Assembly: GCA_031841125.1 (NCBI GenBank)
Contig: CM063107.1
Span: 12,138,467-12,202,466, forward strand
DNA length: 64,000 nucleotides
Direction: 5' to 3'
From: Acanthococcus lagerstroemiae
Lineage: Eukaryota; Arthropoda; Insecta; Hemiptera; Eriococcidae
The notes beneath the pieces were generated by a model. It was not told where the DNA came from, did not search any database, and was given only the letters and a program-made list of their open reading frames with translations. This document shows positions 23,801 to 33,226 of the stretch, in pieces. Numbering within the stretch: the stretch's first letter is position 1; the number at the start of each line of letters is the position of its first letter. A program made the translations under genes and the position numbers.

Positions 23801-25193
23801 CTTTCTGAATGTTTAGCTTGCTTTATTACCAGGTTTTCTGTCTGTCTGTCCATCTGCCTGTACTGCTGACTGATTGATCAGTCTCAGATTCCGGGAATTC
23901 TTCCTCACTTGTGTTCATAAAGGCGCACAAATAGGAGCTGGAGTGAAGTTTGACGTTCCTTTCTTTGTCTCTATCTATCTGCCTGTCTGTCTGTCTGTTC
24001 ACCTGTCTAGCTGTCTATCTGTCTGTTGGTCTGTCTGCCTGTCTATTCAACTATTCTTCCTACTTTTGTCTGTCCGTAAACTAACTAGCTCGTTGGCTGT
24101 CTTTTAATCTGTCTCTTACTTTTCTCTCTGTCTGCATAGATCTTGTGGTAATAGGTCTACCCTCGTAAATTTTTGACATTTACAAAACGTAGTTCACCCA
24201 ACATTTATAATTCAACTTCTGTCCCCAGAATTTAATCGCTGCACCATTGTAATGTATTCGTTAAGTCGAGGACAAGACAATCGCCCTAAGTACTCGTACA
24301 TTAAAAAGCTTCATAAATAACAGCTTGGCTTCAATTATTTCTAGCTGGCAGAAGTGCATCTTTCGTTGAAGACGAGAAAGCTAATGAAGAGGAAAATGAA
24401 AATCCTATCGCTTGTAAGTCTATGGCCCAAAGCGGTCTTCATTTATCGGAATCTCATTTCGTTTGTTAGCTGCAACAATGAGTCTCAGTGACAGTGAAAT
24501 AAAAAACGAAAAAACTCCGAAATTTGTCGAATCGAATTTCGGAGGCGAGCTTTTGGCCTATCTTCGTGAGATGGCACTGATACGAGCTGAAATACACATT
24601 AGCTCATTATTTTTCGAAATGTCTCGGTAAGTCAATTTTTGAAGCCATCAAATCCAAATTAAAATAGTAATCTTCGATTTAAAAAATGTTTGTGAGGAGT
24701 TAATATCGTTTTCTCAGAAAGTAGTGTTTTGTATCTCATTAATTAGAGATTTCCCGAATAATTCATTAAAATCGCAATACTAATATTTAAGCTACTGAGC
24801 GAGTGCGGCTCGGAAAATTTGAAATAATTTCCTCTATGGTAAATATAAATGAATACCGTCTTACGTAAGTATAATATTATACGTTTTATAAATTTACTGC
24901 AGTTTCATTATACGATAAGCTCACTTATATCTAACTTTCTGTAAACGAAATCAAATCTGATGATCACATTTATCAAAATATCTGTTTTTACAGTTTATAC
25001 AGACATGACCGTCATTCACCTACTAGACCTCTGTGAAAGATTCAGTAACGAGCTTACTTACATTTGGACTGGGCAGGTTATTGAAGAGGCCCTAACTGAT
25101 GGTGCTCCAAGAATATATGATTTTCAGAAGTTTCATACAAAATGGAATGAACATAGGAAAGATAAGCCTGACTTCAGTTTCGTTTATTTGTGA
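17866..25193 (+). CDS. Gene C: multi-exon gene of unknown function, nearly all introns phase 1
   Basis: Read from splice sites and frame: exons 17866-18144, 21200-21286, 22064-22255, 23175-23246, 24345-24413, 24470-24626 and 24994-25193 (stop TGA). The first five have lengths divisible by 3 and are phase 1 on both sides, with acceptors such as TTACAG and TTCCAG and donors GTAACT, GTAAGT, GTAAAA, GTAAGT, GTAAGT. Exon 24470-24626 ends in phase 2 while the last exon needs phase 1. It is therefore a cassette, or an alternative last exon using TAA at 24628. Product: helical start (LHLLDTYIRNLYDVYE), an acidic low-complexity part (KNEEQSEEQK), then LFDLHGYIPDARNEDGEE and a C-terminal helix (VIHLLDLCERFSNELTYIW). 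The 5' end with any signal peptide is not found. Family unknown to me. Confidence 0.6.
19320..20600. repeat. Degenerate ~30-bp repeat inside a gene C intron
   Basis: Phrases such as AAGACTCTTCAAGATTTRTT, GACTTATTTAAGACCCTTC and AAGACTCGTTCAGG recur throughout with loose spacing, giving a strongly biased CTT/AGA composition. Copies are too diverged to set a period by eye. No coding evidence. The rest of the intron (18145-19319, 20601-21199) is A/T-rich with nothing recognised. Confidence 0.55.
22902..22927. repeat. Poly-A run
   Basis: About 25 A residues in the intron upstream of the 23175 exon. It may be the tail of an unrecognised retroposed element, but no element body was identified next to it. 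Confidence 0.7.
23828..24140. repeat. Imperfect (TCTG)n/(TCTA)n microsatellite
   Basis: Runs of CTGTCTGTCTGTCCATCTGC and similar CTGTCTATCTGTCTG tracts extend over 300 bp with interruptions. It lies in the intron before the 24345 exon. A plus frame through it is repeat-derived. Confidence 0.85.
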
Positions 25194-25474
25194 TCCAAAG
25201 TTAAAATTCGTTAATTATTTTAAAAATGCGAGGGTTCTTTTCTCAAGAAGTATATTGGTACTAAATTTTATTACGTATGACGTAAGCCTCATACGCTATA
25301 AAGTGTAGCCACAATGCTTTTTGGCACGTAAAATTTCACGTCTTGTACACTTTCATCTTATATTTTAAGGTTATTATCAATAGATATTAAAATACAGGCT
25401 ATACAAGCCGATTAAGTAGTATCAGTTCTGTTTAGTGAATTGTAAAAATTGGTGTTTAAGTATACTTTCCAAAA

Positions 25475-25480
25475 AATAAA
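25475..25480 (+). terminator. Polyadenylation signal AATAAA of gene C
   Basis: AATAAA lies 282 bp after the TGA stop of gene C and is followed by GGTTCATTTGAGTC and T-rich sequence. The 3' UTR between has no open frame. This fits the end of the transcript. Confidence 0.5.
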
Positions 25481-25839
25481 GGTTCATTTGAGTCTTTATC
25501 ATAATTTCTTTTCAATTTTGTCCACTTATGAAACGCAAATATGAATAATGGCGAAAAGACAAAAGTATATAATTGTTGGAATGTGATAAAAAATGGGTTT
25601 CGATAGTTACGAGTATAAATGTAACATTTCCCAATTAGTAGAAATTGTTACAGTCTGAGGAAATGCTTGGAAATCGTGGAAATGTTCATGTTTTTTTGGT
25701 TATTGTTCTTGTCAGCAATTCTTCACCATATCATACATTGTTTTCAATTTAATTTAAATAATCTTATTAAAGGTATATTTCATGTCAACAATCCTTATTC
25801 TGCTCATTTTTTGCTGAAAATTCTCCCAAACTGATTCAT

Positions 25840-26050
25840 TTGTCCCAGTTATTGGTTTGGAATTTGTAGAGATTGAAAAAACACAGGAAATTAACAGTGT
25901 GGAGGAAGAACAGGGTAAAATGAAGGAGGGAATATTAAAGTCAGCAGAGGAAAATATAGGTAACACTAAGAGAGAACAAAAGAAACCATGGATGAAGAAG
26001 GAAATCCTCAGAAGGAGGGATAAACGAAGAAGATATCAGAATGCAAATGC
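25840..26050 (+). pseudogene. RTE-like LINE linker fragment
   Basis: The frame from 25857 reads KMKEGILKSAEENIGNTKRE, then KKPWMKKEILRRRDKRRRYQ. This is the segment between endonuclease and RT of RTE-type ORFs, where an amphipathic AAEETIG-like stretch precedes KPW--EE----DERR. It differs in sequence from the copies at 15.2 and 54-57 kb, so it is probably another subfamily. No RT core follows. Confidence 0.55.
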
Positions 26051-26945
26051 TGAAACGAGTATTGTTCAAGTTTTCATTATCTTACATGACCGCGCACAAG
26101 TGTCCATTACTGATGACGGAAAAAATATCAGACACTCGCTATTTTGTCGAGATTTTGATAATTCCCGGTTTTCTTAGGAAGATGGAGAGAAAAACATTTG
26201 ACCGGTCTTCTTATCAAAGTATTGAATCAGTCTAGCCACTTTTCCGGTTACAAAATATCGAGTAACACGATTCACTGATTGGTTGAATACAGCCCATGAC
26301 GGATGATCTTTTTTTTTTTTTGCTCACGGATCTTGATCCCAGCTACTGTGTCTATTAGAGCCAGGAAACTATGCTTCCACTGTTACCAATCCATCATCTC
26401 AATGCACTCCATCACAACCATGCTATCCAGTAGTACCAATACTTGTAAATATAAAAGTTATTTTCGATTTTGCGATCGAAGTTGTTTTACTCACACCCAT
26501 GACGAATGGCATTTTGGAACTTCAATTGGGTTTTCAACATTTTTATTTCACCAAATTTGGAAAGTTGATGTGGGTCATAGGGAAGACTATTACCTATGTA
26601 CAGAAAAAGAAAGTATCCCTCTAGCTCAGTTTGTTCCCGAGATGTAGGTGCCCACGCGAATTTTCATGATCTTCAGAGAATGACCCGAGTAAGACTGATA
26701 ACCTTATCATTGTTTGGTTTACAACATTTTCCATGCTTCTTGCTAAATTTTCGAATATGAGTCAATTGAAAGGTCATTTAATTTTCAAACGTGTCCACGT
26801 TCTTAGGATATTGAGATTTTCCCAAAATCTTTCTCAACACTTCAGTCATTTTCCAAGATGATAAAAATTTTCATGACTCTTACTCAATTATTGAATTCAA
26901 GTTGTTTGATATCGAGTTCGACTTTAACTTTGGTCTGAGCTCTAT
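26051..26945. other. Unassigned region
   Basis: No gene recognised. A T-run at 26310-26322 precedes a plus frame (26303-26647) without recognisable domains. Possibly intergenic sequence downstream of gene C. Confidence 0.3.
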
Positions 26946-26946
26946 T

Positions 26947-27316
26947 ACCGTATTTTCTCGAATCTAAGACGCACCCGAATTTCATTTTTTGAGTTTTAAA
27001 ATGTGGGTTGCGTCTTAAATTCGATGATTTCAGTAGGGATTAACAAGCCCTTTAAACAATACCTACGCAATGAGTACGATAAGTGGCTCATGTCTGATAA
27101 CTTACCATTGACCTCATCCGGTAAAATTCAAAAAGCGCCAGGTTCGACAGTCATCCACTGGGTCTCTCGGGCATGAGAGAAGGTGCAACCCGCGCAATCA
27201 TTCAAAAATCTTTCATAAAATGCTGTATAACTAACGCACTCGACGGTACAGAAGACGACCAGATATGGGAAAACTCTGAAAACGACGATCCTGATGGATC
27301 CCTCATCATCCAGTGA
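26947..27316 (+). pseudogene. Pogo/Tigger-type transposase C-terminal fossil with its element end
   Basis: From 27033 the frame reads NKPFKQYLRNEYDKWL, then TSSGKIQKAPGSTVIHWVSRA. It meets a TGA where the family has Trp, then shifts frame into IIQKSFIKCCITNALDGTED. This order (NKPFK--LR--Y--W, T-GK, WV--AW, SFKKC-I-NALDG-ED) is typical of pogo-like DDE transposase C-termini. Just upstream, TCGAATCTAAGACGCACC at 26957 and its inverted copy (27006-27024) form a short inverted pair of the kind found at pogo-like element ends. Inactive remnant. Confidence 0.7.
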
Positions 27317-27592
27317 AATACATAGAATCTAATACTGGTACTTTATTGAAGGCTCATCATATTGTAGCAGGGTCAATTTTCAATTTTGTACCGCTACTTT
27401 TTTTTTTTTAATTTGTGTTGTTTAGTATGGTTACGATTTTTCATGAATATTGCTTAATTTTTGCATACCTGTCGATAGAAGGCTCCCAACATCAAACTAC
27501 AGACTTAATTTCGATGAATTTTTTCGAATTTTTGATTATTTTTCCTGGTTGACTACTGGTTCTCATCAATTTTATTCATTGTTTACGACCTA

Positions 27593-28299
27593 TGAGGGGT
27601 CTAGGTGCAAACAAGAAGAGATCCAAATTCCACTAAATCGACTTAAACACACGGTACTGGATAGAGCACTGCAAGCCAAATCGAACTGTGTAAACAGATT
27701 TTTGCGAAATTCATTTCTTCATTCAGAATACATGATTGGAGGCAAAAGTGACATGTTCCAATGGATCATGAGAGTTTTCGGGATTAAGGTTTCGGTGATT
27801 GATCGCAAGTTAGGCAGGCTCCTTGCTGTAATCGAAGTTGCATTATGTAAAAGGTTCTCAATTTACGTTGTTGGAATGATAACAGAATTATTTGGTCGTT
27901 GATTGGATGAATTTTTCATTTTTATTTCGTCAAGTATTTCTTTGGAATTTCATCTTAGTTTTGCCCAAAGTGAAGAGATAATGGTTTACAGCATGCAATG
28001 CGCATCCAGTTTCGATTTCAGTACGTGTTAGTCAGTAATACTCCACGATTTTACGAGAATAATATGCAAGAAATTGCTTTTAGTCAAAACTGACATGTTC
28101 CAACCCATATTGTGGTCCCAAAATCCCCCGAGGGGTGGACTATCAGAAAATTTTTGGAAACAAGTTTTAAATCAATGAGTGATGTCTGGGAGAAATCTTC
28201 ACCTCGTAATGAGATATATGTTTTTTGGGAATCAGTTTTCCATGTTTTCTGAAAAATAAGGTATTTTGGAACTTGTCTTGTTTGCACATAGACCCCTCA
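27593..28299. mobile_element. 707-bp element with 26-bp inverted repeats, TA-flanked
   Basis: TGAGGGGTCTAGGTGCAAAC at the left end returns inverted at the right end (TGAGGGGTCTATGTGCAAAC on the minus strand), about 25 of 26 positions equal. TA flanks both sides (27591-27592 and 28300-28301), matching the TA target duplication of Tc1/mariner-like elements. The internal plus frame (part of 27450-27902) shows no transposase motif. Probably non-autonomous. Confidence 0.65.
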
Positions 28300-28301
28300 T
28301 A

Positions 28302-29546
28302 TACGAGCTTTTGAAGATTCATCGTGTTACCAATTCAAGGTTAATCCTCAATTTTGTCGGACATTTACCTCCAAATTATTGTCACAGGTCTTCATTCATT
28401 TTCCAAGGTAATTGATATATTTCTTATGAAAATTACTTAATCTTTATTTACGATTTGTTTGAAGACTCGGGATAATACGTACGGGTTAATTTTTGATTTT
28501 GTCGAATTCTTCAATATTTTCTAACTTTCTCAGGGTTTTATCATTATTTGAATCATTTTCCCAAAATGGACCCAGTTTTCTATGAATGTTGCCGAATTTT
28601 AGTGAATAGCCTCATGATATGGGATTCAATTCAATTCTCGGTTTTGTCAAGCTTTTTGAATTTCGAGATTTTCTGCAAAACTTCTGTTATGATCACTCGA
28701 TGTAATTTTTCCAAATATAACTACGGTTTTCCACAAATCTTGCTGAATTTTGGTATTTGAGTCGATTGCAAACTTGTAATATCAACTTCCGAGTCCAATC
28801 TATAATTTTGTAGTGAATTTCCAAATTTTCTGAAACTTTTTTCAAAATTTTTGTATTAATTTTTTGATTATTTTTCAAAAGGACTATTTTTAATGTTCAA
28901 TTTTCAATTTTCTCAAACTTTCAAAGTTCCTATTTTTTTTTAAAAATTGCTTTTATGTATTTCCCTAGAACTCTTTGATTCTTTTTCTAAAGGGACTAAC
29001 ATTTTCCAAGAACCTGGCTGAATTTAGCTGCGTATTTTGTGATCGTTGTAATTAGTGATGTTCGAAAGATTGAGAGGTGCAAATTATTTGTTGAAATTTT
29101 GTTTTTTCATAATATACTATTCACATTTTGAAATGTTTACCTAATTAAATGGATGAAAATTAATGTGTTCTATTCAGATCCTTCAAACAATGCTCTGCTT
29201 CTTGTTAACATATTGGACGAATTAGTCATTCTCAAGAGCCGCTCAAAATGCAATCATAAATTCAAAGCACTACTAAACTAAAGTATAATTCTTTCCTAAT
29301 TATTTAATGTAATACTAACAGTAAATTTAAATTATAACTGCAGAAATTCAATACTCATTTAGTAAGTTATTCGGGGATAACATCAACAACACTTAACAAA
29401 TTAGTTATATTGTCTATAGATTTCAGTACTTAACATAGAAACAAGAGAAGAAAGAGGGCTGAGGGCAAGAATGGTCAAATCGGTTTCCTTGAGATGACAG
29501 TGCGTGTTTTTCAGCATCAAATAACTATCTCGTTTGACATAATCTG
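28302..29546. other. Unassigned A/T-rich region
   Basis: The sequence is dominated by loose variants of AATTTTGTCGAATTTTT and TTTTCCAAATTTT, probably a very old tandem repeat. No coding or RNA feature is supported except the possible last exon of gene B at its right edge. A 68-codon minus frame (29401-29607) overlaps that exon in another frame. Confidence 0.35.
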
Positions 29547-32218
29547 TCATTTCAAGAGAATAGACTTGATCACTTCTTGCACTGGGCCCTCTAAACTGAA
29601 CGTACATTGCTTCGAAATTGAATCAAAGCCGTAGCCGAAGAGCCACAGGGCACTACCCCAAAAGTGAACCTCAACTTTTGTGAATTTGCTACTCTAAAAA
29701 TATGCCTCCCTCCTTTCCCGCTTGATACAAGAGACTGGCGACGGTCCTTTGTAGTAAAGTATTTAAAGATAAATTCGACCTAGGTATAATGTAAAAACAA
29801 TAGCACTTTCTAAATTATTCCCTGATCACGAAATTAAAAGGAGGCTGGTCTTTAAGATCAGATGTACATGTATTCTGGTTGGATGACTCAGTTCCTTCTT
29901 CTATCAGCAGCATTTTGAGCGCATAATTTACCTTGATTTCTATTATGCGGCGAATAATTTCAACTGCATTACTCCGATAGAGTTTGGCTAGAATCAAATA
30001 AAAATTAGTTCCGAATAATAACTGCTAAATTATCTTTTACGTTGAGTTGTTAATTTTATTTACGTACATCCTGTTCCGCCGGACATTTCTCTCGGTTCCT
30101 GTGTCGGCAAATTTCTTATTCTTATAAATTCATTCACACTGCTCCAAATTTCAAGGCTCCGATCATATGTGGGAATGAATGTCTGCATTTCGTATTTGGC
30201 TTCTGGGATTGGAAAACCTATTTTGTGCGACATACGGTTTTAAGAATAATATTAAGCTGCATGTGTTTGTGTTGATACAGGTAGCAGCTTTTCATGCTGT
30301 GTCACTTAATATAAAAAATTTAAACTGATGAGCCCAAAACACAGAAAAGTACAGCGATGTGTTTGGAATACTCATCTCATTAAGGTAAAGTGTAAAAAAA
30401 AGATTTTTGAGGTTATTGCTCCCGGTGGAACCTTTGAGGAGGTGTTACAGTTTAATTATCATAGAAATGAACTCAGTGGCTCACACTACAAGCCATATTA
30501 TTAATGGCCACCATATTCAAATTTTAATTTGTATTTCAGGTTTGAGCTCTTAGTATGACGCCTTCTAGGTAGAAGGTGATGACATCTAGAATGACCTCAA
30601 ACATGAACTCAACAACCCAAGAAACCAGGGTCGTACCGACGGGGAGGGTTTTAGGGGGTCAAACCCCTCCCATTGGCCAAAAATAGAAACACGAAGAAAC
30701 GATGGATTGAGACAAAGAGGAGGGCGGACCTGTGATTGAGCCCCTATTTATGCTTTTTACAGGCTTGTATGCAATGTAATGTATTTATTGACTGTCATAA
30801 TTATTATTATTCCAGACCCTACTCGCGCCATAGGCGCATGCATTTTGAAATTGTAGCTATTGTGTCAAATAAACATTATTCAATTCAATTCAATAATAAT
30901 AATTTGGTAAATTTGGCCAACTTCCGATTGATTTTGGCTTTTGCCAATCGATGTACATTTTTGAAATTTCAAACCAAAAATAAAAAAACAAAAAACAGGT
31001 ATACACTTTTAAAATGTTTTCCAATAATTAAGAAGTGACTTCCTTGAATTGGCCAATTGGGCAAGACGTTTTGAAGGGAAAATTTTTCCTATCTCCCACT
31101 GCTATGTCCATCTATTCAAGGGCGGAAAACCCTTGAAAATGACTGATTTTTCTTCAGTCTAAATGGACGAAAAACCAAAAACCAATTTCATTCACCTTGT
31201 TCACCATTTGAAATACTTAATATGGTTTTGTTTGAAAAATTTCAACTTATTCCCCTTTACGAAAATTATTATTTTGAAATTTCTCGTATGTTATTTAGGA
31301 TATTTCAAAAATGTACCTAGTTCATCGGAAAAGTACAGGGCCGTAACCTCTAGGGTTTGAGGCGGAGAGGAGGGTGGATCTGTCACATTTTTTGTAAAAA
31401 GTATGAAAATGAGAGTTTCAAAAAAAAAGTTGAAATTTTGGCATATACATGCACGCAATTGTATAAATTTGGGGTATTTGTGCCCCCCCCCCCATACACC
31501 GAGAAAAAGATTCTTATTAATCGAAAAACATCCCCCTTACTTAAATTCTGGGTACGGCTCTGCAAGAAACCTAGTAATCGATATATTGGAGGCGAGTAAC
31601 TCCTGTTTTCATTTTTAGTCATCAATTTTTCTCGTGGGATGGAATATCAAAAAAGAAAAAAGTAACATAAATGTCACCGTTTGTACACTATACTGCCATA
31701 CTTCGGATGCAGTATCAAGAAAAATTGGTACAAAGAACAGCCGACTTTTTATGTTTTAAATAAATGTATCCTTCGCCGCACCCCACTTTACCCTCTTATG
31801 GAAGGTACAATACAAGACAAAATTGTTCATTAGAATTTGGTACTATCCTAATTTCTAAAGAAAAGCAAGAAATTTTAAAGACCTAATAAAATATTTAAAA
31901 CTTTCATTTCACCCTGTTAATCGGTTACCAATTTATTTCCTACGTCACTTCTCGAACTATCTATACCCCATTTTTTCTAGAAAATAACATTAAAGACCGT
32001 TCGTTGATCTTATTTTCTATAATAATAGCATAAACAGCACACACTATTCATATATGTGGTTGCAAACAATAATGAATAAAATGTATCTATGATAAAAGAA
32101 AATCAGTAAGTATAAGTTGATACATTACCTGATAGTGTGATATGGAAAAATAATTCAACTTGCAGAATGGTTTCCTTGAGACTTCTGATTACTTGGTCCC
32201 ACAGTTTGTAGTACAATT
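29547..32218 (-). CDS. Gene B: partial multi-exon gene of unknown function, phase-1 exons
   Basis: Minus-strand exons by splice logic: 32218-32129 (acceptor CCTTCCGCAG, donor TCAG|GTAATG, 90 bp, phase 1-1, reads LYYKLWDQVIRSLKETIL), 30202-30068 (acceptor CAATCCCAG, donor GGAT|GTACGT, 135 bp, phase 1-1, reads AKYEMQTFIPTYDRSLEIW), 29987-29932 (acceptor GATTCTAG, donor CAAG|GTAAAT, 56 bp, phase 1-0, reads KLYRSNAVEIIRRIIEIK), and a weaker last exon 29609-29547 ending in TGA. Junctions join in frame throughout. The product is helical and aromatic. Upstream exons and start are missing; the 12-kb satellite block lies immediately 5'. A hAT element sits in the first intron. Family unknown to me. Confidence 0.5.
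30626..31562. mobile_element. hAT-type non-autonomous element with 8-bp target duplication
   Basis: The ends are CAGGGTCGTACC (left) and, on the minus strand, CAGAGCCGTACCC (right), followed by G/C-run sequence. Identical CAAGAAAC flanks both sides (30618-30625 and 31563-31570), the 8-bp duplication that defines hAT insertions. Length 937 bp. An internal CAGGGCCGTAACC at 31336 repeats the end in the same orientation, perhaps from a nested or tandemly fused copy. No transposase frame. It sits in the gene B intron between 30202 and 32129. Confidence 0.8.
30770..30900 (+). repeat. Possible LINE 3'-tail fragment
   Basis: TTATTATTATT, then GCATGCATTTTGAAATTG, a GTGTCAAATAAACATTATT segment with an AATAAA-like signal and a TTCAATTCAATTCAATAATA microsatellite resemble the 3' end of a non-LTR retrotransposon. 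It lies within the hAT element. No coding part is attached. Confidence 0.3.
31571..32128. other. Gene B intron remainder
   Basis: A/T-rich sequence with no recognisable element, between the hAT element and the 32129-32218 exon. Confidence 0.4.
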
Positions 32219-32386
32219 CTGCGGAAGGTTAATTAAAATACCCGCAGGTCATTAAAATAATATTAAGTATTTAGTACGTAGCTGTATATTATGTAGTTTA
32301 CTCATCTTTTGTTTCATAGGAGCAATAAATAGCTTTTCAAATTGTGAGAGGATTAACATTTTTCCCTGTTTCGCTCGTGAAGTTAT

Positions 32387-32389
<3 letters not shown>

Positions 32390-32421
<32 letters not shown>
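32390..32421. repeat. (TA)n microsatellite at the left edge of the satellite block
   Basis: About 15 TA dinucleotides, directly followed by CATGCAGGGAATCC. A TA run at the right edge (44470-44487) faces a similar sequence in the opposite orientation, so the pair may mark the ends of a single element. Confidence 0.85.
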
Positions 32422-32424
<3 letters not shown>

Positions 32425-32426
32425 GC

Positions 32427-32660
32427 AGGGAATCCTTTTCACCTCCATACATAACGCAGACGCCCTCGCCTCCGCCAGAAAAAATGGGTTTAGAAGTGTA
32501 TACTTTGTTATTTTAGAATCAGAGCATTGATGTCATAAGAGGCAACCTGAGAGGGGTAAGGATTTCTCAAAATTTATCACCGAGTGTATACATTATGTAT
32601 ATAGTCCCTTTCACCTCCGAACATAGTTTATACTTTTCGCCTCCGTTTGTATTTCTTTTT
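32427..32660. repeat. Left boundary motifs of the satellite block
   Basis: Two copies of TTTTCACCTCC-NNACATA-...-CGCCTCCG occur at about 32438-32477 and 32609-32644. The same arrangement is found in reverse orientation at 44171-44213 (minus strand TTTTTCACCTCCAAACATAA then TTTTCGCCTCCG). About 38 of 47 positions agree between 32602-32648 and the inverted right copy. These look like terminal or sub-terminal inverted repeats of one large element. Confidence 0.6.
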
Positions 32661-32904
32661 TACATAATTGGCCTTTTTGGCCTCCAGCAACGTTGCCAAT
32701 ACTTTTGCAGCACATGTTTACGTCTCATCCTCCAGTGTGCGATAAGCAGGCTTGTTCGGACTCTTCGCGTACTTTTGCATTCCTGGGGCCTATTGTTTGA
32801 AATCAATATCTTCTCATTCAGGTATACTGCAATCGCATGTTGGTCACTGAGTTGCAGCAGACACACATAATCATCATATTTCTCTCGTCACCGCATGAAA
32901 TTCT

Positions 32905-32910
32905 TATAAA
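32905..32910 (+). promoter_or_regulatory. TATA box candidate upstream of the leader ORF
   Basis: TATAAA lies 39 bp before the ATG at 32949, a spacing that would allow a very short 5' UTR. Only meaningful if the leader ORF is transcribed. Confidence 0.3.
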
Positions 32911-32948
32911 TTCTACAAAGAAACATCGCCTTCTTGTCTGAAAGCAGG

Positions 32949-33069
32949 ATGGAGGCAATGAAATTCGTCAGTGTATTTCTTTTCAGCACGTCTGTAGTTA
33001 TTATATTTCAGGTTTCAGTTCAGACACCTGTTGTTTATTTTGTTCCAATTTTTTCTGTATACATGATGG
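32949..33069 (+). CDS. Candidate leader exon with hydrophobic N-terminus, unknown function
   Basis: ATG at 32949 opens MEAMKFVSVFLFSTSVVIIF, a signal-peptide or membrane-anchor-like segment, followed by VSVQTPVVYF. The frame reaches a good donor ATGATG|GTATGT (GT at about 33070), phase 0; two earlier GT sites (after IIFQ and after IFSV) are also phase 0. It stands 160 bp before the first 280-bp satellite unit, whose splice-flanked 78-bp segment is open in phase 0. This could be exon 1 of a gene using satellite units as exons. Equally it could be a chance hydrophobic frame in element DNA. Confidence 0.3.
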
Positions 33070-33226
33070 TATGTACATTTTTTTCGAAGAGGATCTTTTT
33101 TCACCTCATTTTTGTATATAAAGCGACTTTTTCGCTTCATATATGGAGGCGAAAACAAAATGCTAAAAGTAGAAATCTGCAACTTCGTATTAGAATTTTC
33201 TGTGGAGTAGTTTCTTCTAACAATCT

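Noticed and set aside
27450..27902. 150-codon plus frame
   Set aside because: It crosses the left end of the TA-flanked 707-bp element, has no recognisable motif and lacks splice support.
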